Below are positions 45,922 to 58,906 of a stretch of DNA of 64,000 nt, piece by piece. Position numbers and translations under genes: made by a program. Origin of the DNA: Antennarius striatus (lineage: Eukaryota > Chordata > Actinopteri > Lophiiformes > Antennariidae); assembly GCF_040054535.1 (NCBI RefSeq), contig NC_090785.1:18043001-18107000 (forward strand), written 5' to 3'. The notes under the pieces were generated by a model that was given only the letters and a program-made list of their open reading frames with translations, had not been told where the DNA came from and ran no database searches. Numbering within the stretch: the first letter of the stretch is position 1; every line of letters starts with the position of its first letter.

Positions 45922-48900
45922 TGTGTGTGTGTCTCACATTGTACAAAGCGTCTCTACTCTGGTCTTTGAGCCTGAAGGGAGAATAACATAATGGGGTCTG
46001 CCATCGTCCCTTGTGGCTACTAAATGCACAAATGATAAATTCCGTGGTTGGTTTCGCCTTGATTCCCCTGATGTATCCCAACGAGATTTGGCTGCCTGCA
46101 TGTCCGTCCATCTGTTTTTGTCCAGAACATATCTTACAAACGCTTCATCCTGAGTGAAGCTTCTTTAGACTTCACACTTAAAACAACTTGAATGGGAAGT
46201 TGTGCTTTTTGACATTTTGAAATTGCTTTTGTGTTTCCATGGAAACATAATTTTTATGGTGGGCCTCAATGCTGATCGTCTTGTCCAGAGAATGCATTGT
46301 AAACTAGTGGTGCCCAACCTTTTTTGCACCACGAACCAGCTTAACCTAGGACAATAATTCCAAGGAACGGCCTTTAAGGTGTGGTGGATAAAAAATTTTT
46401 TTTCTAAATATAATAGTAAACATGAATCCAACATTTATGTGGTTTTATTAGTAGCGTCCTCCTAACATTGACACATTCGTTTTTTGTTTGTTTTGCTAGC
46501 GAGGGAGTTTTAATGTATTCTCTTTCCGGCCGGAGTAGCCTCTTTAAGAAGGTAGTCATGTGACCGAGTTAAGCATCTAAACAAGCGTTACGAATGAGTT
46601 GTAGACAGATGTGAAGGTGAAAACCCGGTATTTTTACAAAACAAAATTGTTTGAGTCAGATAATAAATAAAACAGAAATAATGTATGTCATTTATTCTTT
46701 CTCTTTCATTCTGACAATCGATCAACAGACTGGTACCGTTTCGGGGCCCTGGAGGTTGGGGACCACAGTTGTGAACTATATTATAGCTTCATCAAACTTT
46801 GCACATAAATTAAACGTAAGACGTTTGGTCTTCATACATGTTTTGGGGTTTTCCATGTTGGGAGGATAAAGTGACTCTTGGGTTGGACATCTGTGCTTAC
46901 CAAAAGAAAAGGATTCACCACAAACTGATGCATTTGTTGCATTTTTTGGAGGAAGCTCTCAGGGGAACATATCATCTCCACATTACTCTTGTTTGATTTA
47001 TTCTTCACCTAAAATGTCAAGTCAAGCAAACATTCCCTTTTGAAGCTGCTCTTGCCTCCTCCCAGGCTGCCATCTGCCGTAGCAGCCAGCCTCTGTCAGG
47101 TTTCAGTGCTCGCTGCCTGGAGGACGAACAGATGCTGGAGGCCATTTTGAGGTCCAATCCCAGCAGCGACTTCATGTATGTGGTGGACACCAGACCAAAG
47201 GTGAGCCCCTCGTGCACACAGTTCCGCCAAAGCCAGTGACAATACAGTTCTTACATCGCTATTCTGTATGTTCAGCTGCATGGACTCACATGGAATGTCT
47301 TGAAAACATCCTGGCTTTGTGTTGACCACGATGAGTGTTGTGTCAGACATGTGAAACCATACTTTCTCAATTTTTTTTTCTGTCTAGCTAAATGCGATTG
47401 CTAACCGAGCTGCAGGGAAAGGCTATGAAAATGAAGACAACTACTCCAATATTAAATTCCAGTTTGTTGGCATTGAGAACATCCATGTTATGAGAAACAG
47501 CCAGCAAAAAATGCTTGAAGGTAATTGCCATGTCTTCCTGGCCTGATTCTTTCACTGATTTTATATTTATCTACTACACAAACAACATTGTGTCACAGTG
47601 CCACGAATGTTCTCCATACCAGTGTTTGTGGAATAAATTGCTCTTTTTTTAGCGTCTTCATGTTACTACAGCAGAACGGGACCCCACGTTACCCCTGTGG
47701 CTTTTATATGCACTCATGCAGACCACACTGTGCTGCACTCAGGCCTCAAGCAAACCCACAGGAGAGTTTCTTGGTATTGTGCAGGGGTGCTCTGAGGAAG
47801 ACTTTGAATCCATCTGGATTTTATTTCTGAGCTATTTCGGTTTCCCAGAGTGAACAGTCCAGGGCCATTTCCTCTAAAGAGAGACTGAGGGCGTGAGAAT
47901 GATATGATTGCAAGTCTGAAAAGTTATAGCTGTTCTTAGTTATGATAACTCTTTGCCCTCTGGCAGCACAATCAAAGTCTATAAATTGTACGGTGCCTGC
48001 CCCGTCAGAGCGCAGCACAACGCAAACACACACTTGAGTAAGTTTTGAAACACCTTTGCAGATTGAATTAGTACAAATAGTTCCTCTTGACCGGAATCCA
48101 CCTGTTAACAAAGATTGTGAAAAAAAAACCTGTCCAGCGTGGCTTCGGAGTGCTGCTCCTGGTCAGCACCCTGCAGCCGCGTTAGATAAACACACTTCTG
48201 TCAACTATTTAACAAGCGGCGAGTCAGCTGATGCTTTGGTGCAGCATCTGAAGTATAAATGTTATTGTGATAAACTGTTCCAAGTAAATGTCAGCTGTTG
48301 AGAAACAGATTAGTGTCACTCTGGACCCCCATTGAACCTTCAAATATTTATGTAGAACCCTGATGAGGGCTAAAAATAACAAGATCAACAGCCCTAAATC
48401 AGTTTTTCTGCTTAAAGAATGGGCTTACTTGACTGGTTTGTTTTTCAAATATAACATTACAAAATAAACTGTTAAGTTATCTATGCAACTATAGTTGACA
48501 CATGGTGGCACGTTTTGGGTATTTGGTTATGTGAGTGCTCATGATTTGATGTTAAACAAATATTATATTCCCCATATTCACCATCCTAGGCTGGTTAAAT
48601 TGGTTGGGTTTTCTGATTCACAATAAATACTGCTAAGGCCTGCAGGAATGATAGTAACTTTATGGGTATTTGTTCATAAATGTAAAGTCAACAAAATTTA
48701 CCTGAAGATGGCTCCAGGTAAAAAGTACATTGAAATTAATCATGAGTGTAGCATATCAATGTAAGATATCACATTTAATCAACATGTATGGAATTTTACA
48801 GTCAGCAATTCTAATTAATTAAAATATAAACATTTTTTTCTCGTGAAAATTGGAATAACTGGTGTAGAACCAGTAAACCTGTTCAATTGATCACTGTTCA

Positions 48901-51900
48901 AACCCAGTTTGTAATTAACACATCACTCACCTCAAAAAACTAGAATAATTTAAAAGGTAATTTAATTCTTACCATAATTTACTTCAACGGTGAATCTTTA
49001 AGATACTTTAATTTATTGCACATGAATTTTAGTATTTTAAGGCTTTTTTATTCAAATTTCGATAATAATGGCTTACATTATTATCAACAAAACTGTAGAT
49101 ATTAAAAACTAATTTTTCATTTGTAAGAAATCATTGACGTGTTTGATTGTGATTTTAACTGCAGATAATGAAATTACATTTCTGATATCGAGAGCACCCA
49201 TCCGTCAATGCATTTGAAACCAGTATAAATTATATTTGTGCTAGAAACCGGTTTATTTCGTTATAATGAATAATAATAAATGAGCTTTTCCATTGAGGAC
49301 CTTATATCAAATGTAAGTAAATTAGTATAGCATGTCAGAAAACATTTCAAGTAGTAGTGACTGTCACTGGTGACATTATTAGCTATGAAAAAAAGAGGTT
49401 GCGCATCAACTATGTGTTTTTACTATAGAGTGCTAGACCAAATAATTAACTATCAAAAATAGGGATAAACTCCCAAAAGCTAGCACATCTAAAAAACACA
49501 AGAGACATAAAAAAAACGCTGTGTGCGGGGGGCAGGGTGAAAGAGAGAATTTTGAATGTGTTGCTTTTGACCAGATTCCCTGTTACTTGATGCACTTTTT
49601 TTAAAATCGCCTTTTCAATAATGGAACATTTCCAGTGGATCTTAAGAATAATATTCACCTACCTATCATCTTTAGCGTCTTCCTCTCTGAGATGTGATTC
49701 ATATTAACTGTTCCCAAGAAACGCACTTACAATGAGTTTTACACTGATTTCAGACTAATCAAGATAGCGGGCCAAAAAGAATATGCAAATTCGGGATACT
49801 GGAATCTGCTCTGCTTTCCCATTCTTGTGCTCATCCAACATTAACATTTCAGCACATGGAAATGTCAATTCAAGTGGACCTCAAGCTGGCGCCAAACTTT
49901 GGAATCTTCATGATTCTTCCTCTGGGAATCATTAAACTGTACAGGATTTTTATTGGAGATGCTCACGAGTGCAAACTTTGGCCTGATAGTTGTATATTCG
50001 ATGTTAGGAGATCACCAAAGTTATTTGATTTGATTCATCATGTTCTTAAGTTCTTGCAAACCATTTAAATTGTTCTGAAGCTATGTCAACATGGGACAGA
50101 CAGACTTTACCATCCCTAGATCCATGCAATTTATAAAGATGTGGATAAAGACATTTACTTTTTCCAAATGAACCGTCACACGAGGCAGAAAAAACAAACA
50201 GCATGCTAGTGTGACCTATATTTTCCCCATAAACCCATATTGATGGATGTTTGTAGTGAAACGTGAGTGAGTTTTAATAAAATCCACTGTTCAGGGATGC
50301 TCCACTCTTCCTGCCAGTGACACAGCTGTGTTGTGATTTCAGTGTGTGAGCTGCGTTCCCCCTCCATGTCTGACTTCCTGGAAGGTCTGGAGAGCTCAGG
50401 CTGGCTGAAGCACATCAAAGCTATTTTGGATGCAGGCATCTTCATTGCTAAGGTCAGTCTGGAGGTTAATCCCTGCTGTCTGCCTCACTACAGCACTCAA
50501 TATTAACTTAGGTGTGTGTGTTGCATCATGTGTAATACAGATATTGTCTGTCCCTACATTCACTGCACAGGAATTAAGCACACCGTGTACTTTGACAGTA
50601 AGTTAAATTTGAATGAAATTCTTTGCACAAACTTGACCAATGAGCTTGAAATTCTGATTCTGACATTTGTCCTGCAGTATGCCACAGGCCAAAGATTCTA
50701 AATTGTCTTAAAATGGCATAAATGCTTCACTGTAGCTGGTGAAGAAAGTCAGGTTAATCAAAGTCAGGTCTTTACTGCCATTGTTACTTCTGACAATTGT
50801 TTAATGATGCTGTCACCTTTTCCAAAGCTGTTTAAGTCAATCCACTGGACTTTAAGAAGGTTTCTTGAAAAAATTTCACCTCTCATCCAAGAGGCTTCCA
50901 CAGTTCTGAATGTGGCTGGTCTTGTCCCAGTTTATTAATCCTTATGGGTGTGGTCAGTGCTATTAACTCAGTGTGGTGTGGTCAGTGCTGTCACCTTGCT
51001 ATTAAGCAGAATATTTGAATAACATTCTATCCTTTGGCTGAACATTTCTGTCTTTCTGATAATGTTCATTCTAAAATATGTGTGCTATAACTACATCTGT
51101 GCAAACAATTTGACTGCGCCTAAGAATCACTTGATGTGTGAAGGATGCAATTTGTGCAGACTTTGTAACAAGATGCATGCTTTCATAGTTCAGCGGTCCC
51201 AGGCTTTGGGTTTCCTGTTTACACTAATATGCTTTTCACCAGTTTTTCCACTTTCGTTTTGAGTTGAAGTAGCTAATTCATTTCTGCATTGCTTTCAAAC
51301 AGCATTTTCATTCTAAATATGAATTTATTTGTGCTAAATATTCATTGATTTCCTAAAATTATGGACAAAATCTTCATCTGGGAAATTCAATCTTAGAATT
51401 CTTCTCTTTGTAGATGATTTGAAAATGCCCATCTCTTTTTTTCAGTGATAGCCTTCTTGCTGTCAGTATTAATGCTACATCTGTCTCTAAGAATGATGGC
51501 ACTGAAATATAGAGGTTGTCATATTTGCTCACATTGACCTGAATGCCTAGATTGATGTAATTGTGGATTGGTGCTGAGAGAGAACCAGGAGGCAGTCACT
51601 ACTGGATCTAAACTCGATTTTGATACAGAGTTAATGGATAGACAGTGCTGCTATTGGAATTTCTGTTACATTCATTTGTATGAACATTTGTATTTTTTGA
51701 TGGTTGGCGTTAAGCTAAATCACAAGAGGATGAGAAGGTGATGACATCATGGTGGACAGGTCAAGACATTTGCGTGGGGGAACTTCAAGAAATTGAACAA
51801 AACGGAATCAGAATGGAATGCATGCAAATAAATCATAACATATCAAGATGAAGCACCATGAAACACAAAGTGTCCAATAACCCGAGGTCTCTAGTATAAA

Positions 51901-54900
51901 CGGGAGTGTTTCTGCATCATACGCAGTAAGCACACACTAAATAAATCTGAGATCTGCAAGGCTTCACATTTGGTTCTCATTTACTAATAATCAAACCAGT
52001 GTCTTGAACATTGTGCTTCTTGGCTTCACTCGCCCTCAAGCTTGACAAGTCAAAACATACGTTTGCAATTTAGGGAACAGTAATTATTGGAATCAAATAA
52101 TGCACTAGGCTTTATGAGATTGCTGCCTAACAGCAAAGAGGTTGTCCAAACATGACAAAGCAATAACTGTCACATTTTTATTGAAGTGACTTTATTAAAT
52201 TATCAAACTTGTCAAGTTTAAAAAATCATAAATAAGATATGAGAAATGATGTGAGTACAATACAATGTAAACACAAGAATAGTAAAACATCTATTTTCTC
52301 AAACTCAAGCAGCAACAACTTCAGGTTCTAGAAAATAGACTGTGATATACTCTTAAACTGTTTCCCATGTTGTCATGGATGTTTTGAGTTGGACTTTGTA
52401 CAAAAATTATTTTATTGATTTCATTGAACATTAATGAATGAATGATAAGCAGGCTTCAGAGGTACGGTATGCCCAAGGAAGGATCCACTAGACTTTGCCA
52501 GTGATCTGGAACATCAAGTGGATCATATTCTAGCTCTGGTGATCCAGAATGTGTGAATTTATGTCTCACAGGAAATTGAGCAATATTAGAGAGTGATAAT
52601 AACACTAAATAATATTGGAAGTATTGGATAGATGTCAGCTTGCCCTGCTGTGCCAAGGTTGATTAACATTAAACTCCATAATTAGCATGAGCTTTAAATT
52701 AGCTAGCTTGGCACCAGCTTGAGATAGTCATAATTATGTGCTAAACTTTGAAATTGTAAGATAGAAAGTCATAAAGTACAAGATCAAACTCTCAGTGATA
52801 AAGTATGACCATTTCATTATATTGTGTAGTTGCGGTTAACTTTATATCATAATTTAGACTTTGTTGTAGAAAACTATAGGAATAATTTTGACCCACATCT
52901 TCCAAGAACCATGAATTATCACCAGGTAGGCCTAAATTATGACTTGGTAACTTGTAATTTTGTGAGAGTATGTATCACATAAAAAGTAAAAACTATGAGG
53001 TAAATGTATGTAATATTAAAGAGGTTTTTTTTTAATCTGATAGTTGCTCCTTCTTGTCCCGTTAGGATTTACTAACTCTTAGTTTCAACCATTTGTCCAG
53101 TAACTATGATCTAGCATGGGGTTAATCAATATTTGCTCTATTCGCTATTAATAAATCATTGCCAATTAAGTTAATTTGTGGGTTTGTGTCTTAATTTTGT
53201 TGTCAGTTTTTAGCATAATGATGAGGTGGTGCAGCACGTAAGTGGCCAACGCCCTATGCCAACATGACGGTTTTCTTCCCTGTTTTGTCAGGATACCTAA
53301 CATATGGACCTGGGCTTTTTTCGTGAATCTAATGAGAGTGAGATTGAAGTAACCCCTATGGTTTTTAAAATATATTTTCATGTGTCAGCTGGGATTTTAA
53401 CAATACATAAATGTCACAGCACGTCTACGTTCCTTGTGTGGCCCCGTAAGGATCAAATTCAAATTAGTTTACTTTGTTTCAAAAACAGCTACGGAAATTG
53501 TACCTCCATAATATGCTTTGCTTTGAATTTTTTACTGAACATTTAAGCCCAAGAACAAAGATATTCACAGAGTAAACATGATGATACTGTGATATTGACA
53601 CAGTTAAATGTACTCCACAATTAACAACAAATGACACACAACACAAAACTGGCTACCTGGAAAATCAGTCACCTGGTGACGTGGTCCAGCTGTGGACCAC
53701 ATCACCAGACTGTGGGCCTTTATAGAGGTTGCCTCACAATACCTGTCTTTACTGAAGGAAAACAGCAGCTACACCCCTGGAACGGTGGCACTACAGCAGC
53801 ACCAGCAGGCTAGCGATCCATTGAATGTGTCACTTGAATTGTGAGGAATAAGTGCACAATCTTGCAATAGCTACCTCTCTCTGCCAGACTACAACTCCAG
53901 GAGAACATCCCTAGTCTGGACTTTAGAAAGTGTGCCTTTCTGCATACCAGAGCAGTAATATCTTCTGCTGGTCCAAAATCTGATCTGATCTTTTTCAGGA
54001 TTGTGATGTCATTGGTGATGTTTTGTAATAACATAACACAGTAGCATCCCATGTCAGGTGTCTGTGCTGTGGCTGCAGTGTCTCTGGGGGGTTGGCATGG
54101 TGCTGTTTCCCCAGCAGCACTGATAGTTCTCCAGTGCTAATGAAGTCAACCACATGGAGATAGGCTTAGTGGAAGAAAACAGGATCATACTGGATCCCCT
54201 GAATGAAAAAACCCTGTATTGTCCACACCATGAAGTCACGGCAACACAGCTTGGGAATATGCATTTGGTGCCACACTTGGTCCATGAAGTTGTGGTGTGT
54301 CTGTGGTGCCATTGTTTCATCCTTTCCCACACTGAGACAGGATGATGGATCTTTGCAGCTTTCAATGACAGAGCAGTCCCTGGCATTGAAGAAGCATTTT
54401 CTTCCCAATGTGCCATCGCCATGGTAATGTTACCATGGTGTCAGGTGATGCTCTGGTCCAAAGGAGCTATGAGTCAGTGATGAACCCTAATGCCTGGAAA
54501 TATATTTAGTATACAGCACTAGTAAACTGTGTAGATTGAACATTTTTTCATTACTATTTTGTTGACAGACCTGGAAGTTGCTATGGTGATCTTGCATCAT
54601 GGATTTGCAGCATTCTTTCTTTTTCCTCATTCAGTTGACCTCATCTGAAAAAAAAAATTAAAAAGCATATAGCGTATAATGTATTTGAATGTGACCAGAT
54701 CTGAATAACGTCGCCTGCCTTCCATAATAAAGTTAAAATGTGTTACATGCTCTCTACAAGGTTGACTTATACTATATGTCTTATACTATACTATATGATA
54801 TGTTTTCTTTAATACCAAGAGCTAAATTGTGTTTTCGAGTGAATGCAGCCAGGCAGTTAATGTCATATAGATAATGTAATCAGCCTGCACAGCATGCATG

Positions 54901-56761
54901 GCTGTCTGGTAAGAACTGTAAAACCTACTTTATCTCCTTTAAAGAATAACTACACTTGATTAAAAAGTCCAGTATGCAGTAGCCAGCCCTAATCGACATT
55001 AAAATAAAATAAAAATTCATATACATTTGGAATAATTAATGATTCTGTAATTTTGTCGATGTAGTGTAGCTCTCCCAATCCTGCCTTCCAGCTGCAATGA
55101 GCCATAATGTCAGTCATCTCTTCTTGTAGTGTGGTCCAGGGGCGTGTTGGGGTTCACCTGCAACTTGTATCACAAATAATAGTAGCTAACCAGATAAAAT
55201 GGTGTGACTTACGATTGAGATCCACATTACAGTGTTTATAGCAGTATATTTACAGTATTTTATTTTCAATCTTCTTAGTGTGACAGAGTGTACCTTCATT
55301 TTGACCCCATGTTTTATTTAATTAGACTACAGGTGTTCACACTGTAAGCGTTACTCAGAGTAAATGCTGTCTTTCCAGGCAAACTGTAATGAACTCGATA
55401 TCATTCTTAGTGCAAATTGTCTCACAATGAGACAAGTTAGCATTAACATTACTTTAGAGATTGTTAACCAGTCAAAAATATTATTGTTGGGATTGTTGTA
55501 AAAGTAAAATACTTTTGAGTGATACTGATAAATTAATAAATTGTGTCTTACCTTTCTTCTGATGAAGTTTTTTTTTTTTTTTAATCCTACGGGTGATGTA
55601 CTTCAGGACAGGGGTTTTAGTCCACAGAGGTAGAACAGATTGTTGTGCTTTTCATTGCTTTGTGTAAGGTAGGCTAAAAATGTATGTACAGTAACAGAGA
55701 ATTGTAGTGACAGCAGTCTGACACAAAGTATTACGTATTTCACAATTTCAGCATACTTGTGTTTGTAGGCAGATCACAAAGATCACAGACCATTGGGTGG
55801 AAATGAACTGATGTCATACTAAACAATGCAATACAATAATAAACACTTATTAAGTTTATTGACCCTGTGCTTGGCTCAATCCTATTTTATGTTATTTATA
55901 TTTAAAATATTTTTTCAAGTCTTACAATCCTCTGTTCCTTTTAAAGTTCTTTTATTTTATTGAATAAAGTATTTATTTTATTTTAGGCCTATTCAAGTTT
56001 TATATCTACTCTCTTTTAGTTTGAAGGACTCAAGTATTCATCAAACATACTGCAGTAATACATCTTTAGCATTATTAAAGGTAAACAATCAGGTTGGTAT
56101 GCGATCATCAATTGAAAAAAATACCAGATCATGTATGTCTAACAGATAAATAAGTAAATAAATGAACGATTAGATAAATAAATAACCAGTCCTTATGTTA
56201 AATCTTCTCTATCTAAAGTCCCACTGTGTGTTCCAGGTAGATTGAAAGGGGTTTGTAGTCCTACTGAGATCTAAGTGCTTGTGTCTTGTACGAAATATAC
56301 TGTTCTTTCCATCTTAGACACCAACATTCACAAGTTCCTCTGGATATTTGGGCTGAGACTGACCATATCTGTCACAGTTGACCTCAAAAGTCACTGAACT
56401 TTCAAAGATAATCACCACACTAATATTTTTCAAATTATAGTATTTGGATTTTGCAGCGTAGGAGTCGTATTTTGAGGGCCAAACGGTCACTTTTAGTAGA
56501 AATGAGACAATGGAAAATCTAAGCTGCCGTAAACGTTTGTGCCGTTGAGTCTTGTTTATACAAAACCACGGTGTCAAACCTTGGTGCAGGTATTTTTTTC
56601 ATGAATTGCTGTCTGTGTGATTACCTTATATCATTACTAACTAGATTCGATAGATTTTGATGTTTTTGCTGTGGGGAAGATCAATATTTAACAAGTAAAT
56701 AACTTCCGGTTCTCTATTCTGTTTGCTGATATTTATAATGTCATGAGATTAGGCTCAGACG

Positions 56762-56838
<77 letters not shown>

Positions 56839-58906
56839 AGTGCAGGCTGTTGCACATGAGGGTGTCAGTGTACTGGTTCACTGTTCAGACGGTTGGGACC
56901 GCACTGCCCAGGTGTGTTCTGTGGCCTGCGTGCTTCTGGATCCTTACTACAGGACCCTCAGGGGACTCATGGTAAGTGCATCTCTTATGTAGCACTATGT
57001 CACATGTACTACTGGTGCAATCTGTGTTATAACCATATATTCAGTTACTTTCTGATATTAGTCCCTACAGGCTACAGGGGCCTCTTGTCTTTGGGTAGAA
57101 AGATTTGTTGTAGCTAACTAAGGATATCCAGATGGCGACAGGGGAAAACTAATATAAGGAGGCTTCCTTTTGGAGTTGTCCCCCTCCTGAAACAAAAAGA
57201 GATTAAAGCAAAATTGACCCCACACAGACGGTGAACAGGTTCATACATCGCTGTAGGATTTTCGGCATTATGTCTGGACTTCCATCAGGAGCATGTAAAG
57301 AGGTCCAGGTCTTTAAGCACTTGAATGACGTTTTTCTGCTCTTAGGTTCTCATTGAGAAAGACTGGATCTCATTTGGACACAAGTTCTCTCACAGGTATG
57401 ACTCCACAATCTTTCTTTCATAGTTTGTATGATTTAGAGTTTTAGATCCAACCATCATGACATTTTTTTTATCAGATGCAACCACCAGGTCGGAGACCCT
57501 AAAGAAGTTTCTCCCATCATCGATCAGTTGCTGGAATGCATGTGGCAACTCACGGAGCAGTTCCCCTGTGCCTTTGAGTTCAACGAGAGGTTTCTCATCA
57601 CCATTCACAGCCACATCTATTCCTGTCAGTACGGCAACTTTGTTGGAAACAACCAGCGGGAGAGGATAGAGCTGGGGTGAGATTTACATGTGTGGCCGCC
57701 ATCAGTTTCTTTTCCTTTTCACTGCACAGACATCTGGTCTGAACCAGTGCTCCGAGAGAAGAATTAGTGCAGCCAGTACGACTTATATCATCAGGCTGGT
57801 AGAAATAGTGAAACCTCTGTGCTAGAAACACTTCATCTTGTCTGTGCTTGTCTTTACATGCTTCCTCCCACTTGAAATTAACACAGACTGCGTGAAAGGA
57901 CTCACTCTCTGTGGAGTTATCTGTGGGCTAATAAGGCAGACTACATCAACCCCCTGTACCGCCCTGACCACAGCAAGACACAGCGGCTTCTCCCAGCATC
58001 TACCGCCCCCTACTGCTTCAAGTAGGTTCTCACACACACACCACTTTAGGGTACAGTCCAGGTTTACATACATGTGTGTTTCCATCCATGAATTAATTCT
58101 CTTAAAGACGAAACAAATACTGACTGCTCTTCAGCCACTTATCTGAATCCAGGCTGTGAGACAACAGCGCTAGCCACCGCATCAACGTGCTGCCCTACAT
58201 ATGTATTTTGTGTAACATAAATGTAAAGAAAAGAAAGGAAAAGGTCAGATTTATGCATTTCAGAAGTAAACCTATATCAATAGAAAAGGAAACCCAACAG
58301 AGTAAGTTCTTAAGCAGGTTGTTAAAAATGTATTGCGCTGTTGAAATCTCTCGCCCCAAATAGGTTTTGGAGAGGGTTATACAACCGCTTTGACAAGGGC
58401 ATGCATCCCCGGCAGTCCATACAGGATTATCTGAGCGCCATCCAAGAGGAGACACAGCAACTGCAGAAGCAACTTGCATCACACAAACAGGTTAGACAGA
58501 AATGTCACATGAAAAAGAAACATACTGCAATGAGTGTAAAGATAATCGTTGTCTTGTGTTACCACAGAAAATTACTCAACTGGAGCAGGAGCTGGGGTGT
58601 AGGAGTGTTACCCAAAGAGAAGCCATGGATAAGAGCCCCACAGCGTGGGCTTATGGGAGTGACCTCGGCGTGGCCAACACCCCTCAGGATTACACAGGGG
58701 GCCTCCTCACCAGCAGCCCCTGTAAGCCCAAAGCGACCGATAGCGGCCTGGTCCTTCCTCATAAAGACCCCAACCCATCTTCGGAAACCAGCCTCTCTAA
58801 TGGCAGCGACCAGGAGTCTGGCATTGACCTGAGCTGCCGTTCCCCCCTCAGCGAGGACAGCACCAGGGATCCAGATTCGGATGAGGCTGCCTACTCAGCT
58901 GCCTGA
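43672..58906 (+). CDS. mtmr7: Myotubularin-related protein 7, phosphoinositide 3-phosphatase
   Basis: Fourteen coding exons: 43672-43695, 43924-44046, 44229-44391, 44534-44691, 44785-44913, 47066-47200, 47388-47520, 50343-50452, 56846-56971, 57346-57395, 57476-57676, 57887-58021, 58364-58490 and 58568-58906 (TGA). All phases join, giving 650 residues against 660 in human. The protein starts [18 protein letters not shown], a PH-GRAM domain over about residues 1-100, followed by the myotubularin phosphatase domain. The catalytic loop [12 protein letters not shown] puts the nucleophile Cys at residue 338 and the Arg at 344, so the enzyme should be active. A coiled coil at about 520-550 ([18 protein letters not shown]) fits the known pairing with MTMR9. 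The acidic serine-rich tail ends SDEAAYSAA. Known role: removal of the 3-phosphate from PI3P, and from inositol 1,3-bisphosphate in mouse. MTMR6 and MTMR8 are close paralogs, but synteny favours MTMR7. Confidence 0.96.
45878..45932 (+). repeat. TG microsatellite
   Basis: TG units interrupted once by TTT. Confidence 0.95.
46305..46768. mobile_element. hAT-type MITE
   Basis: The left end TAGTGGTGCCCAACCTTTTT and the inverted right end CTGTGGTCCCCAACCTCC are hAT-like. The flanking 8-mers TTGTAAAC (46297-46304) and TTGTGAAC (46769-46776) differ at one base and fit the hAT target pattern. The element is 464 bp and has no transposase frame. Confidence 0.75.
47521..50342 (+). other. mtmr7 intron without recognised features
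   Basis: A 2.8-kb AT-rich intron. No repeat family or extra exon was identified. Confidence 0.55.
50453..56845 (+). other. Large mtmr7 intron ending in a TG tract
   Basis: A 6.4-kb intron. A teleost repeat fragment lies at about 50845-50937 (TTCACCTCTCATCCAAGAGG). A richer segment at about 53630-54430 holds overlapping minus-strand frames (54422-54054, 54408-54166) that I cannot assign and that may be a decayed element. The last 82 bases are the GT tract and the splice acceptor. Confidence 0.55.
56764..56837 (+). repeat. mtmr7: Pure GT tract abutting the mtmr7 exon 9 splice acceptor
   Basis: Thirty-seven uninterrupted GT units end 8 bases before the exon starting at 56846. The acceptor reads TGTGTCAGTGCAG/GCTGTT with no polypyrimidine run, so UG repeats fill the place of the usual pyrimidine tract. 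A second AG five bases upstream (56839-56840) would shift the frame. Confidence 0.95.

Larger units (their letters stand above)
44914..47065 (+). other. mtmr7 intron with TG microsatellite and hAT MITE
   Basis: A 2.2-kb intron with a TG tract at 45878-45932 and a hAT-type MITE at 46305-46768. Nothing else is recognised. Confidence 0.7.

Noticed and set aside
54054..54422. 122-codon minus-strand frame in the large mtmr7 intron
   Set aside because: Overlapping frames in two registers hint at a decayed element, but no motif of a transposase, RT or host gene could be identified.
56838..56840. AG at TCAG as the mtmr7 exon 9 acceptor
   Set aside because: It would add five bases and break the frame; the AG at 56844-56845 joins in phase 0.
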